Below, one piece after another: positions 44,886 to 52,437 of a stretch of DNA of 64,000 nucleotides. Each line of letters begins with the position of its first letter. Positions within the stretch are counted from its first letter, which is position 1. The stretch lies in assembly GCF_900111025.1 (NCBI RefSeq), contig NZ_FOFN01000001.1, forward strand, positions 868,001 through 932,000, in the 5' to 3' direction. The translations under genes were made by a program, and so were the position numbers. The notes beneath the pieces were generated by a model that saw only the letters and a program-made list of their open reading frames with translations, ran no database searches and had not been told where the DNA came from. Origin of the DNA: Hyunsoonleella jejuensis. GTDB taxonomy: Bacteria > Bacteroidota > Bacteroidia > Flavobacteriales > Flavobacteriaceae.

Positions 44886-45001
44886 GATTTCTTTAATCGA
44901 AGTGTAAACTAGTTTGAAATTTAGGGTTTTGCTGCAGTATAATAGCAAATTGTAACATTTTGCAGTGTTTTGCTACAGATATGCTATTAAAACATATTAT
45001 T

Positions 45002-45181
45002 ATGAAAGCAACTAAAAATGTATTACTGGTTATTGGTTCTATGGCATTGTCTGCTTCTTTTTTTGGAATAGTTAATGGCGATACTCTTATGGAACATTGT
45101 TTAAATATTGTATGTGGTTCTAGTCTAATTTTTGGGTATTTTCAGTTTAATAAGCTGAACGGGACAGAAGGAAAATGTTAG
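45002..45181 (+). CDS. Small membrane protein of unknown function
   Basis: 59 residues from the ATG at 45002; the upstream in-frame TTG (44960) is less likely because it would place MQCFATDMLLKHII before a clean membrane N-terminus. Two hydrophobic segments, NVLLVIGSMALSASFFGIV and LNIVCGSSLIFGYFQF, joined by an NGDTLMEH loop. I do not recognise the family. It is followed by structured element copy 4 and lies between dnaE and trxA. Confidence 0.55.
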   Translation: MKATKNVLLVIGSMALSASFFGIVNGDTLMEHCLNIVCGSSLIFGYFQFNKLNGTEGKC

Positions 45182-45205
45182 CATATAATTTTCTAGGTAT
45201 GCCAT

Positions 45206-45325
45206 GCGCAAGGGATAGTAGCCCTTCGACTGCGCTCAGGATAAACTCTAGCTTTTTGCGAGGCGCGCATCGAGCCAAAACTATTAACGGATAGCCCGAC
45301 CCCGACCTAAGGAGGGGTTGCGCCC
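45206..45325 (+). ncRNA. Structured intergenic element, copy 4, carrying a second repeat inside
   Basis: Left block GCGCAAGGGATAGTAGC and right block AACGGATAGCCCGACCC, with outer GCGCAA (45206-45211) perfectly complementary to TTGCGC (45318-45323). The interior has the TTCGACTGCGCTCAGG palindromic repeat, the inverted form of the one at 37754-37772. It lies on the plus strand between the small membrane protein and trxA. Confidence 0.6.
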
Positions 45326-45374
45326 AAACCAAATAAACCTAACTGATGCCGTTATAGGGAAAACAAATTGACGG

Positions 45375-45409
45375 TTTGTAAGCTTTGGAATATTTTTTGA
45401 CTAATTTTG
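45375..45409 (+). promoter_or_regulatory. Promoter of trxA
   Basis: TTTG (45375-45378), a 23-nt spacer and TAATTTTG (45402-45409), 39 bp before the ATG. Confidence 0.5.
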
Positions 45410-45448
45410 TGTAATTAAAATGAATTAAGAACTTATTAAATATATATT

Positions 45449-45766
45449 ATGGCATTAGAAATAACAGATGCGACGTTTGAAGAAACAGTATTAAAAAGTG
45501 ATAAACCAGTATTGGTAGATTTTTGGGCTGCTTGGTGTGGACCTTGTAGAATGGTTGGCCCAGTAATTGAGCAAATTAGCGATGAGTATGAAGGTAAAGC
45601 TGTTGTTGGTAAGGTAGATGTTGATGCTAACCAAGAGTTTGCTGCGAAGTATGGTGTGCGTAATATTCCAACAGTTTTGGTGTTTCAGAATGGTGAAGTG
45701 GTTGGACGACAAGTTGGTGTTGCGCCTAAGAATGCATACACAGACGCGATAGATTCGCTTTTGTAG
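45449..45766 (+). CDS. trxA: Thioredoxin
   Basis: 105 residues, one thioredoxin fold without signal peptide. The redox motif is WCGPC with Cys30 and Cys33 (VDFWAAWCGPCRM); the cis-proline is in VRNIPTVLVFQNGE and the Gly-rich end in GRQVGVAPK. It is the cytoplasmic disulfide reductant, reduced by thioredoxin reductase. It is followed by a terminator before clpP, so it is monocistronic. Confidence 0.96.
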   Translation: MALEITDATFEETVLKSDKPVLVDFWAAWCGPCRMVGPVIEQISDEYEGKAVVGKVDVDANQEFAAKYGVRNIPTVLVFQNGEVVGRQVGVAPKNAYTDAIDSLL

Positions 45767-45788
45767 TAGAAAAAGAAAAGAAAGTTGA

Positions 45789-45819
45789 AAAGGTTTGCCA
45801 TATGGTGAACCTTTTTTTT
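45789..45819 (+). terminator. Terminator of trxA
   Basis: AAAGGTT-t-GCCA (45789-45800) pairs with TGG-t-g-AACCTTT (45803-45814), then a T run. Confidence 0.8.
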
Positions 45820-45850
45820 ATTTTAGATGTTTATTAAATAAAATATTAAG

Positions 45851-46390
45851 ATGAGTAAACTAAAAATACAAGACGCCATAGATAGTAAGTTAATTGAGCA
45901 ACGCAAAGTATTTTTGTGGGGACAGGTGGATGACAAGTCTGCCAAACATGTCATTGATAGATTATTATATTTAGACGCGTTGGAAACTGCTGATATACAA
46001 TTGTATATTAATAGTCCTGGAGGTTATGTAACTTCTGGTTTTGCGATGTATGACTGTATTCAGTCCTTAAAGAGTGATGTGTCAACTATCTGTACGGGGT
46101 TAGCAGCTTCTATGGGTTCTATTTTATTATCGGTAGGTACAAAAGGGAAGCGTTTTATTCAGCCGCATGCGCGTGTGATGATTCATCAACCAAGTGGAGG
46201 CGCACGAGGACAAGCGAGTGATATTGAAATTACGGCTCAAGAGATTTTAAAAACAAAGGAGCTAAGTGCCAAGATTTTAGCTGATAATTGTGGACAGACT
46301 TTTGAAAAGGTGATGAAAGATTTTAATCGCGATCACTGGATGGGAGCTGAAGAATCTGTGGCCTACGGCATAGTGGATAAAGTTATATAA
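45851..46390 (+). CDS. clpP: ClpP-like protease subunit, short form, away from clpX
   Basis: 179 residues, shorter at the N-terminus than the usual 195-225. The catalytic triad is complete: Ser87 (GLAASMGS), His112 (MIHQPSGG) and Asp161 (DFNRDHWM). YINSPGGYVTSG and EYGIVDKVI-type ends are canonical. It has no neighbouring clpX, tig or lon, so it may be a paralogue that forms mixed rings with the main ClpP, or an independent ring. The short N-terminus could alter docking of the ATPase partner. It is flanked by a trxA terminator and by a repeat-rich gap. Confidence 0.9.
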   Translation: MSKLKIQDAIDSKLIEQRKVFLWGQVDDKSAKHVIDRLLYLDALETADIQLYINSPGGYVTSGFAMYDCIQSLKSDVSTICTGLAASMGSILLSVGTKGKRFIQPHARVMIHQPSGGARGQASDIEITAQEILKTKELSAKILADNCGQTFEKVMKDFNRDHWMGAEESVAYGIVDKVI

Positions 46391-46391
46391 A

Positions 46392-46532
46392 GCCCCTAAC
46401 CCCCAGTTGGGGGAACTCTTACTCTTGTAGATTGGGTGTTTTGTAAATTGAATATATAATAAATAGACCTGATGAATTTCATTCTTTTTAGATTATGAGT
46501 GAAATTCCTCCCCTTTGGGGAGGTTAGGAGGG
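46392..46532. repeat. Inverted-end intergenic repeat
   Basis: Starts AGCCCCTAACCCCCAG with a CCCCCAGTTGGGGG hairpin and ends with CCTCCCCTTTGGGGAGG and GGTTAGGAGGGGCTT, so the outer ends are near-inverted repeats. About 140 bp, a MITE-like layout seen often between flavobacterial genes. It may end clpP transcription. Confidence 0.5.
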
Positions 46533-46541
46533 GCTTCTCGT

Positions 46542-47471
46542 ATGGATATACAAACGGAACTAAATAAAGCCGAAGGTTTTAAAAATCTGGAATTACTTGC
46601 TAAACAAGTAGTTGAAGGTTTTATTGCCGGTATGCATAAGAGTCCGTTTCATGGGTTTTCAGCGGAATTCGCAGAACATAAAATTTACAATCGTGGTGAA
46701 AGTACACGCCATATAGATTGGAAGTTATATGCTAAAACCGATAAGCTTTACACCAAACGTTATGATGATGAAACGAATTTACGTTGCCACATTATATTGG
46801 ATAACAGTAGCTCCATGCATTACCCAAAATTAGAATCTTTTTCCATTGATAGCTTAAATAAAATAGGGTTTTCGGTATTGGCTGCAGCATCTTTAATGCA
46901 GATTTTAAAAAAACAGCGTGATGCTGTTGGCTTAAGTATTTATAGTGATGAATATGATTATTACGCGCCCGAAAAGGGTAGTGAACGTCATCATCAAATG
47001 TTACTCAAACATTTGAGCGATGCTGTAATTTCGAAACCTTTAAATAAAGAGACGGAGACCTATAAGTATTTACATGAAATAGCAGAAAAGATTCATAGGC
47101 GCTCATTGATATTTTTATTTACGGATATGTTTCAAACCTCCGAAGATGAGGTGAAGTTGTTCGAGGCACTTCGGCATTTAAAATATAATAAACATGAGGT
47201 GATTCTGTTTCATGTGTTTGATAAAGAAAAAGAATTGCAGTTTGATTTTGATAATAGCCCCAAACGTTTTATAGATGTTGAAACGGGAGCGTATATCAAT
47301 TTATATGCTGATTCGATAAAAGAGAATTACAGTAAATCTGTGAATGATTATTTTGAAGCACTACGTTTAAAATGCATGCAATATAAAATCAAATATGTAG
47401 AGGCTGATACTAACAAGAGTTTCAATTCTATTTTAACAGCCTATATGGTGGAACGCCAAAAATTTAGATAA
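46542..47471 (+). CDS. DUF58 / vWA-like domain protein
   Basis: 309 residues from the ATG at 46542; the in-frame TTG at 46515 lies inside the repeat and is unlikely. HGFSAEFAEHKIYNRGESTRHIDWKLYAKTDKLYTK is the DUF58 signature (shown here only by its parts GESTRHIDW and KLYAKTDKLY), followed by a vWA-like HIILDNSSSM metal-ion site (DxSxS) and RSLIFLFTDMFQTSEDEVKLF. DUF58 proteins are usually paired with MoxR ATPases and BatA-type proteins, which are not next to it. Function is unknown; no signal peptide or membrane segment is seen. Confidence 0.85.
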   Translation: MDIQTELNKAEGFKNLELLAKQVVEGFIAGMHKSPFHGFSAEFAEHKIYNRGESTRHIDWKLYAKTDKLYTKRYDDETNLRCHIILDNSSSMHYPKLESFSIDSLNKIGFSVLAAASLMQILKKQRDAVGLSIYSDEYDYYAPEKGSERHHQMLLKHLSDAVISKPLNKETETYKYLHEIAEKIHRRSLIFLFTDMFQTSEDEVKLFEALRHLKYNKHEVILFHVFDKEKELQFDFDNSPKRFIDVETGAYINLYADSIKENYSKSVNDYFEALRLKCMQYKIKYVEADTNKSFNSILTAYMVERQKFR

Positions 47472-47581
47472 AAAAACCTTACTATTTTCGCCTAAGCTAA
47501 TTACTCACCTTAAGCCGAACTCTTGCTCTAGAGTGTAAATTGTGAGATTGTAAAAAATACTTTAAAAAACTTAAAAAAAGA

Positions 47582-47612
47582 TTTGACTTATAAAAAAAGG
47601 CGTGTATATTTG
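47582..47612 (+). promoter_or_regulatory. Consensus promoter of tRNA-Asp
   Basis: TTTG (47582-47585), a 19-nt spacer and TATATTTG (47605-47612), the ideal Bacteroidota primary sigma-factor promoter, 18 bp before the tRNA. Confidence 0.85.
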
Positions 47613-47630
47613 CATCCGCAATAGAGCAAC

Positions 47631-47704
47631 GGTCTGGTAGTTCAGTTGGTTAGAATATCTGCCTGTCACGCAGGGGGTCGCGGGTTCGAGTCCCGTCCAG
47701 ACCG
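47631..47704 (+). tRNA. tRNA-Asp (anticodon GTC)
   Basis: A complete 74-nt cloverleaf: acceptor GGTCTGG with CCAGACC, D-stem GTTC/GAAT, anticodon stem TCTGC/GCAGG with loop CTGTCAC (GTC at 47665-47667), variable loop GGGTC, T-stem GCGGG/CCCGT with TTCGAGT, and discriminator G73, the identity base for Asp. CCA is not encoded. A perfect consensus promoter precedes it and a hairpin terminator follows. Confidence 0.97.
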
Positions 47705-47715
47705 CAAAAATTGCA

Positions 47716-47868
47716 AAAAAAGCTCTGAGAAATTAGAGCTTTTTTATTATAAAGATGTTGTGTTGTTCACGCCTTAGGCGTGATGTAGTTTACTAAGTTT
47801 ACTTGGTAACCAATGGAAAGCTTTCCTTTTTTCTGAATAAGAAGATTGGGATGCTTTTTTGTTTTATA
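47716..47868 (+). repeat. 153-bp direct repeat, copy A (includes tRNA-Asp terminator)
   Basis: Identical to 50195-50347 apart from two adjacent bases (AT here, CG there, at 47746-47747). It starts with the AAGCTCT/AGAGCTT terminator hairpin of the tRNA, then the palindrome CACGCCTTAGGCGTG, and ends GCTTTTTTGTTTTATA. Together the repeats frame the lipoprotein gene; the offset is exactly 2479 bp. Confidence 0.93.
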
Positions 47869-48107
47869 CAACTCTCCTCCATAATAGATCGTCCTGGTGT
47901 CTATTGCCAATGGCATCTGATCTTAATTGTATTAAAGCTAATTCATTCCTAGAAAGAATAACAACAAAACCGAATACACAGAATTAGGTTTTTAATCCTA
48001 AATTAATTACCAGTCATCTAATTATTTCCAAAATACTCAAATTGAGTATAGGCTCTTTCTTTGTTTAGGGTTACCTTAAAATTCTATTAACCAAGCAATT
48101 CAAAATA
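47869..48107. other. Gene-free stretch between repeat A and the lipoprotein gene
   Basis: About 240 bp, A/T-rich, with no intact ORF. One forward frame gives a short stretch of coding-like composition interrupted by stops, possibly a decayed gene that I cannot identify. It must hold the promoter of the lipoprotein gene; no TAnnTTTG box is evident. Confidence 0.4.
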
Positions 48108-50123
48108 ATGAAAAGAAAATTACTCTATGTTTTTACGCTTTTTTTAGTTTTTACATGTTCAAAGGTTGAGCCCCTTTATGATATTACAAAAGAAAAAATT
48201 GTTTTAGAAGAAGGTTTGGATATTGATTATGATGATTTAATTGCCTTAACGTTTGATGAAGAATCTGATGTTGATGAAAACGGAGGTTTTGAAATTGATA
48301 ATCCAACCGATGGAGACTTGCCAATTGTTTTCTTGAAAGATGATGAGATAATTTTTGGATATTATGAAAAAACAGGAAACAACAACACTGTTTCTGTTGA
48401 TGATATTCTATTGTTTTATTTTTCATTACATCCTGAAATTGTAAAGCAAGGAGTAGAAAGAGCATCCTTATTAGGCAGTATAAAATCTAATGACAACTAC
48501 GAGAGCTTAAAGAATGAGATAAAAACGTCGTTAGGAGAGAATGTAACACCCTTTAAAAATCAAGACTTCGTAAAAATACTAAATGAAAGTGGTTATGAAA
48601 TTGGCATAAAAACTAGAACAGATAAAGGGAATAGGCATTCCAAAAAAACAGATAAATACAATTTTACCTTTACAAGAGATGGCATAATAGAGTGGGAAAA
48701 GAAATTTCCTGTTTATTGTACTGTTGGACTTGAAATAGTAGATAAAAAAACTAATGAATCTGTTTCAGGAACTCAATTATTAGATAAATCTGGGTTAGAC
48801 TTATTAGCTCCTGGTTCTGCAATTGAATGGCTTTATAAGTATTTTACAACTGAAGAATCAGATACCAAGGTGAGATATGAATTACCTAAAGATGGAGAAT
48901 ATCAAATTAATTTGTCTAACGGAGTTGATAATTTTGGTACAAAAGAATTTGAATCCAAGATTGATGAGATAAACAGAATAAATTTGGGTATTGATATAGT
49001 TAGTTTTATGATTCCTATAGGAATTGAAAAGGTATTGGGTAAAGCGGATTGTAGAGATGCTATTGTAGGGTTTTTTAAAGGTATTTCTCTATCAAGCTTG
49101 AAAACTGTATTTTATTTAAATGGAAATCTTAATGAGGTTGAAGCTGAAAAAGAGTTGTTCAATATATCAAATGACATTTATGATGAAATAGTAAAATGTG
49201 CTTTAGGAGGAAAAGGCATAAAATTCATTGATAAAATAAAAGATATTGGAGATAAGTATTTTAATAAAGTAAAAGATGGAGCAAGTATAGCTCTTTTTAT
49301 CAGAGACTATGTTGTATCTGATATTAAAAGTTCTGAGACCAGATATTTTTATGACGGAGTATCCTTTGGTACATTAAGTCAACAAAATCTTTCAGGGCTG
49401 GAGTTTATTAATTCAGATGGGAATACTGAATTTAATGGAAAAACAGGTGATGAGCATTTTTATAAGTTAGAAATTAAGGAAGAAGTTATTACCCATGAAG
49501 TAGATCGGCTTCTTTGGACATCTGTAAGTGCGGTCGCTGAAGAACAAACAGCTATTGGGGTTCCTTTTGAGATAACGAAAAGTAATGATGGGGACGCTAA
49601 GTTAATTGAAGTTGATAAAATTGTTGAGGCAAGGGTAGATGGGACTAGTATTGGCGAAACTACCATTGATGGCATACTTCAATTAAAATTTGAAACAGGA
49701 ACCAAAAATAGTCAGTTCGAAATCACACCTGCCTTTGAAAGCAATGGTTTACTCATAAACGAAGCAATTACTCTAAAGGTTTTAGAGACTTCATATGTTT
49801 ACCCAGAAAATGGTGCTTATGGTCAAAACATTTTAAACAGAGAGGCTAGTATAAATCCTCCAGGTAATTTTTCGTTGCATGCAAATATCCCGGAAGGAAA
49901 AGATTTAAGAGTTAAGGTAATTGGTAATTTTGCTGTTGTTGGAAATTCAGGTAATGGCTGGACGTGGAATACAACTGTAGTACAACAACCCTATGAAGTA
50001 ACAGCTGATTTCACATCAACTCAAACTGGTTTGGTAGATGTAGGTCTGCTTGTTAACCCTAGTGGCATAACAAGAATAGAGGTTTATGAAAACGGAGATA
50101 CAGTGGCTACTTGGACGAGATAG
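48108..50123 (+). CDS. Accessory lipoprotein of unknown function within a direct-repeat unit
   Basis: 671 residues that I do not recognise. Lipoprotein-like signal with Cys18 (LVFTCSKVE). Residues about 25-90 are strongly acidic (DYDDLIALTFDEESDVDEN). The middle has a hydrophobic stretch (LGIDIVSFMIPIGIEKVLG, about 294-312) and GGKGIKFIDKIKDIGDKYF. The C-terminal third is beta-rich with Ig-like spacing (FEITKSNDGDAKLIEVDKI, then TRIEVYENGDTVATWTR). No catalytic motif or sorting domain is visible. It is the only gene within the 153-bp direct repeats downstream of tRNA-Asp, so it looks like an acquired or at least a separable cargo gene. Confidence 0.6.
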   Translation: MKRKLLYVFTLFLVFTCSKVEPLYDITKEKIVLEEGLDIDYDDLIALTFDEESDVDENGGFEIDNPTDGDLPIVFLKDDEIIFGYYEKTGNNNTVSVDDILLFYFSLHPEIVKQGVERASLLGSIKSNDNYESLKNEIKTSLGENVTPFKNQDFVKILNESGYEIGIKTRTDKGNRHSKKTDKYNFTFTRDGIIEWEKKFPVYCTVGLEIVDKKTNESVSGTQLLDKSGLDLLAPGSAIEWLYKYFTTEESDTKVRYELPKDGEYQINLSNGVDNFGTKEFESKIDEINRINLGIDIVSFMIPIGIEKVLGKADCRDAIVGFFKGISLSSLKTVFYLNGNLNEVEAEKELFNISNDIYDEIVKCALGGKGIKFIDKIKDIGDKYFNKVKDGASIALFIRDYVVSDIKSSETRYFYDGVSFGTLSQQNLSGLEFINSDGNTEFNGKTGDEHFYKLEIKEEVITHEVDRLLWTSVSAVAEEQTAIGVPFEITKSNDGDAKLIEVDKIVEARVDGTSIGETTIDGILQLKFETGTKNSQFEITPAFESNGLLINEAITLKVLETSYVYPENGAYGQNILNREASINPPGNFSLHANIPEGKDLRVKVIGNFAVVGNSGNGWTWNTTVVQQPYEVTADFTSTQTGLVDVGLLVNPSGITRIEVYENGDTVATWTR

Positions 50124-50194
50124 ACATTACTAGAAGGTTGAACAATTTATGCATTGCTATAACAGGTGCAATTTGCAGCAATAGTTGTTTTATG

Positions 50195-50347
50195 AAAAAA
50201 GCTCTGAGAAATTAGAGCTTTTTTCGTATAAAGATGTTGTGTTGTTCACGCCTTAGGCGTGATGTAGTTTACTAAGTTTACTTGGTAACCAATGGAAAGC
50301 TTTCCTTTTTTCTGAATAAGAAGATTGGGATGCTTTTTTGTTTTATA
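50195..50347 (+). repeat. 153-bp direct repeat, copy B
   Basis: Second copy of the sequence after tRNA-Asp (47716-47868), with two base differences. It includes the same terminator hairpin (AAAGCTCT/AGAGCTTT, 50198-50221) which here follows the lipoprotein gene. The rest of the 376-bp gap to the phosphorylase gene (50124-50194 and 50348-50499) holds no ORF or other motif that I can support. Confidence 0.93.
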
Positions 50348-50499
50348 GCAATTGGTATTTTGCTATATACTTTTTGTGTTTTTCTAGAAATTTTAGAAAC
50401 AAAACAAATTACTTCTAAGCTGTAATTTATTCATACTTAGTTTATATATAAACTCTCGGTTTTCATTACATTTAAACTTTTAATTTCAAAACATTTCTC

Positions 50500-52140
50500 A
50501 TGGAGCACATATATAGTAAATGGTATCACCCGTACGAACCGGCCAAGGCATATAGCAAGCGCGTAGCCTATTTTAGTATGGAGTTTGGGATAGATCAAAG
50601 TTTTAATATTTATTCTGGTGGTTTGGGGTTTTTGGCTGGCTCTCATATGCGATCGGGCTTTGAGTTGAAGCAAAATATGATAGGGATAGGTATGCTATGG
50701 AAGTATGGTTATTATGACCAAGCAAGAAATGAAGACCAAACCTTGAAAACAGAGTTTAATGAGAAACATTTTAACTTTCTTGAAGATACAGGAATTGAAG
50801 TTGAAATTAAGTTGCATGACAATCCGCATGTAAAAGTAAGGGCTTATGTTTTAAAACCGGAAATTTTTGGCACCGTTCCTATGTATTTTTTAACAACTGA
50901 TGTGGATGGTAACGATCACCTGTCTAGAACAATCACAAACCATTTATACGATAAAAACCAAGTTACACGTGTATCACAAAGTATAGTTTTGGGTATTGGT
51001 GGAGCTAAAGTTGTAGAGGCTTTAGGTGGTGCAGAGACTTACCATTTAAACGAAGGACATGCATTGCCAGCATTTTATTATTTAAGGGATAGAGGTGTTT
51101 CAAAACATCAAATGGTTTTTACAACGCATACTCCAGAAAAAGCAGGAAATGAAGAACGAGATGCATGGCATTTAAATCGATGTGGGTTTTTTGGAAGACA
51201 ACTTTCTAATGAAGAATTAGAAAAAGAAATGGTTAATGGAGGCATGATTAATTATACGGTTTCTGCATTAAGAATGTCTAAAAAAGCCAATGGGGTTTCT
51301 AAGCTGCATGCTAAAGTAGCTAACGCTATGTGGAAGGATTACAGCGGTATTAGTGAGATTATCCCTATAACAAATGCTCAAAATCAAAAATTCTGGCAAG
51401 ATGAAATTATTAAAGAAGCGTGGATCTCAAAAAATAGAAAGGCTTATAAGGAAAGAAAGCTAGCACTAAAACAAGAGCTATTCAAAGAAGTAAAAAAACA
51501 AACAGGAAAAGTGTTTGACACCAATGTGCTAACATTTGTATGGGCACGACGATTTGCAGCCTATAAAAGAGCAGATTTACTACTGCATGATTTTGATCGT
51601 TTTAAGAGATTGATAACGAATAGCAAATATCCTGTACAAATTATTTGGGCAGGGAAACCATACCCTTATGACTACGGTGCAATAGATGTGTTTAATCATT
51701 TAGTACACCAATGCAAGAATGAGCCTAATCTTGCCGTTTTAATTGGGTATGAAATAGATTTATCGAAACGATTAAAATGTGGTTCGGATATATGGTTAAA
51801 TACGCCCAGAATTACGCGAGAAGCTTCGGGTACAAGCGGTATGACTGCCGCAATGAATGGCTCGGTAAATGTTTCAACAAATGATGGATGGATTCCTGAA
51901 TTTGAAAAAGACGGCGAAAATTGTTTTGTATTACCCCCATTAGATCATAATCTTCCAACTTGGGACCAGGATAAAATTGATACAAACAATCTTTATAATA
52001 TTTTGGAGCAAAATGTAATCCCAACCTATTATGATAATCCAGATAAATGGCAGGATATTGTTTTTAAAGCAATGGACGACGTTATTCCCGATTTTACAAC
52101 CCAAAGAATGGCCGATGAGTATTATAAAAAATTGTTTTAA
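50500..52140 (+). CDS. glgP: GT35 alpha-glucan phosphorylase-like protein lacking the PLP lysine
   Basis: 546 residues, the short alpha-glucan phosphorylase type. GT35 motifs: YFSMEFGIDQSFNIYSGGLG at 26 onward, YHLNEGHALPAFYYL (about 186-200), TTHTPEKAGNEERD, and VWARRFAAYKRADLLLHD. In catalytic phosphorylases the PLP Schiff-base lysine is in SGTSGMK or SGTSNMK; here the loop reads SGTSGMTAAMNG, with Thr449 (codon act) where Lys is expected. So as written it cannot bind PLP in the usual way. I recall similar Bacteroidota sequences with Thr here, so it may be a lineage form with a different activity. Upstream is repeat B; a LacI-type regulator follows 297 bp later on the same strand. Confidence 0.8.
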   Translation: MEHIYSKWYHPYEPAKAYSKRVAYFSMEFGIDQSFNIYSGGLGFLAGSHMRSGFELKQNMIGIGMLWKYGYYDQARNEDQTLKTEFNEKHFNFLEDTGIEVEIKLHDNPHVKVRAYVLKPEIFGTVPMYFLTTDVDGNDHLSRTITNHLYDKNQVTRVSQSIVLGIGGAKVVEALGGAETYHLNEGHALPAFYYLRDRGVSKHQMVFTTHTPEKAGNEERDAWHLNRCGFFGRQLSNEELEKEMVNGGMINYTVSALRMSKKANGVSKLHAKVANAMWKDYSGISEIIPITNAQNQKFWQDEIIKEAWISKNRKAYKERKLALKQELFKEVKKQTGKVFDTNVLTFVWARRFAAYKRADLLLHDFDRFKRLITNSKYPVQIIWAGKPYPYDYGAIDVFNHLVHQCKNEPNLAVLIGYEIDLSKRLKCGSDIWLNTPRITREASGTSGMTAAMNGSVNVSTNDGWIPEFEKDGENCFVLPPLDHNLPTWDQDKIDTNNLYNILEQNVIPTYYDNPDKWQDIVFKAMDDVIPDFTTQRMADEYYKKLF

Positions 52141-52393
52141 CCTTTTCATTTTTTTTAATCCTTGAAAGGGTTTTATGAAAGAATCTTTATTATTTGGTAA
52201 TAATCTGTCGTTTTTGGTAAAGTACAACCTGCCTATAAAAACGTATCATTTTCAATTTTTAGATATTTATATTTTGTTTTAACTATCAAACAAATATTTC
52301 TAGTAAAAGTAGCACTATGTAAATGAGATGGGCAAATTTGCTTGTTAGAATAAATTATGATTCAATTCTATTAAACTTGTTTTTTTAGCTCTC

Positions 52394-52401
52394 TATTTTT
52401 G
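52394..52401 (+). promoter_or_regulatory. -7 box of the lacI-type regulator
   Basis: TATTTTTG fits TAnnTTTG, 36 bp before the ATG. Confidence 0.4.
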
Positions 52402-52437
52402 TAAATTGCAAATTAGTTATACTTAATTCAAACCCTT

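Noticed and set aside
45147-45332. Minus-strand ORF of 61 codons
   Set aside because: It lies entirely within structured element copy 4 and has repeat-derived composition; no start context or homologue-like wording.
47631-47868. tRNA-Asp with 153-bp repeat as an integrase attachment site
   Set aside because: The repeated part does not include the tRNA 3' end and no integrase or excisionase gene is present, so a site-specific element is not supported.
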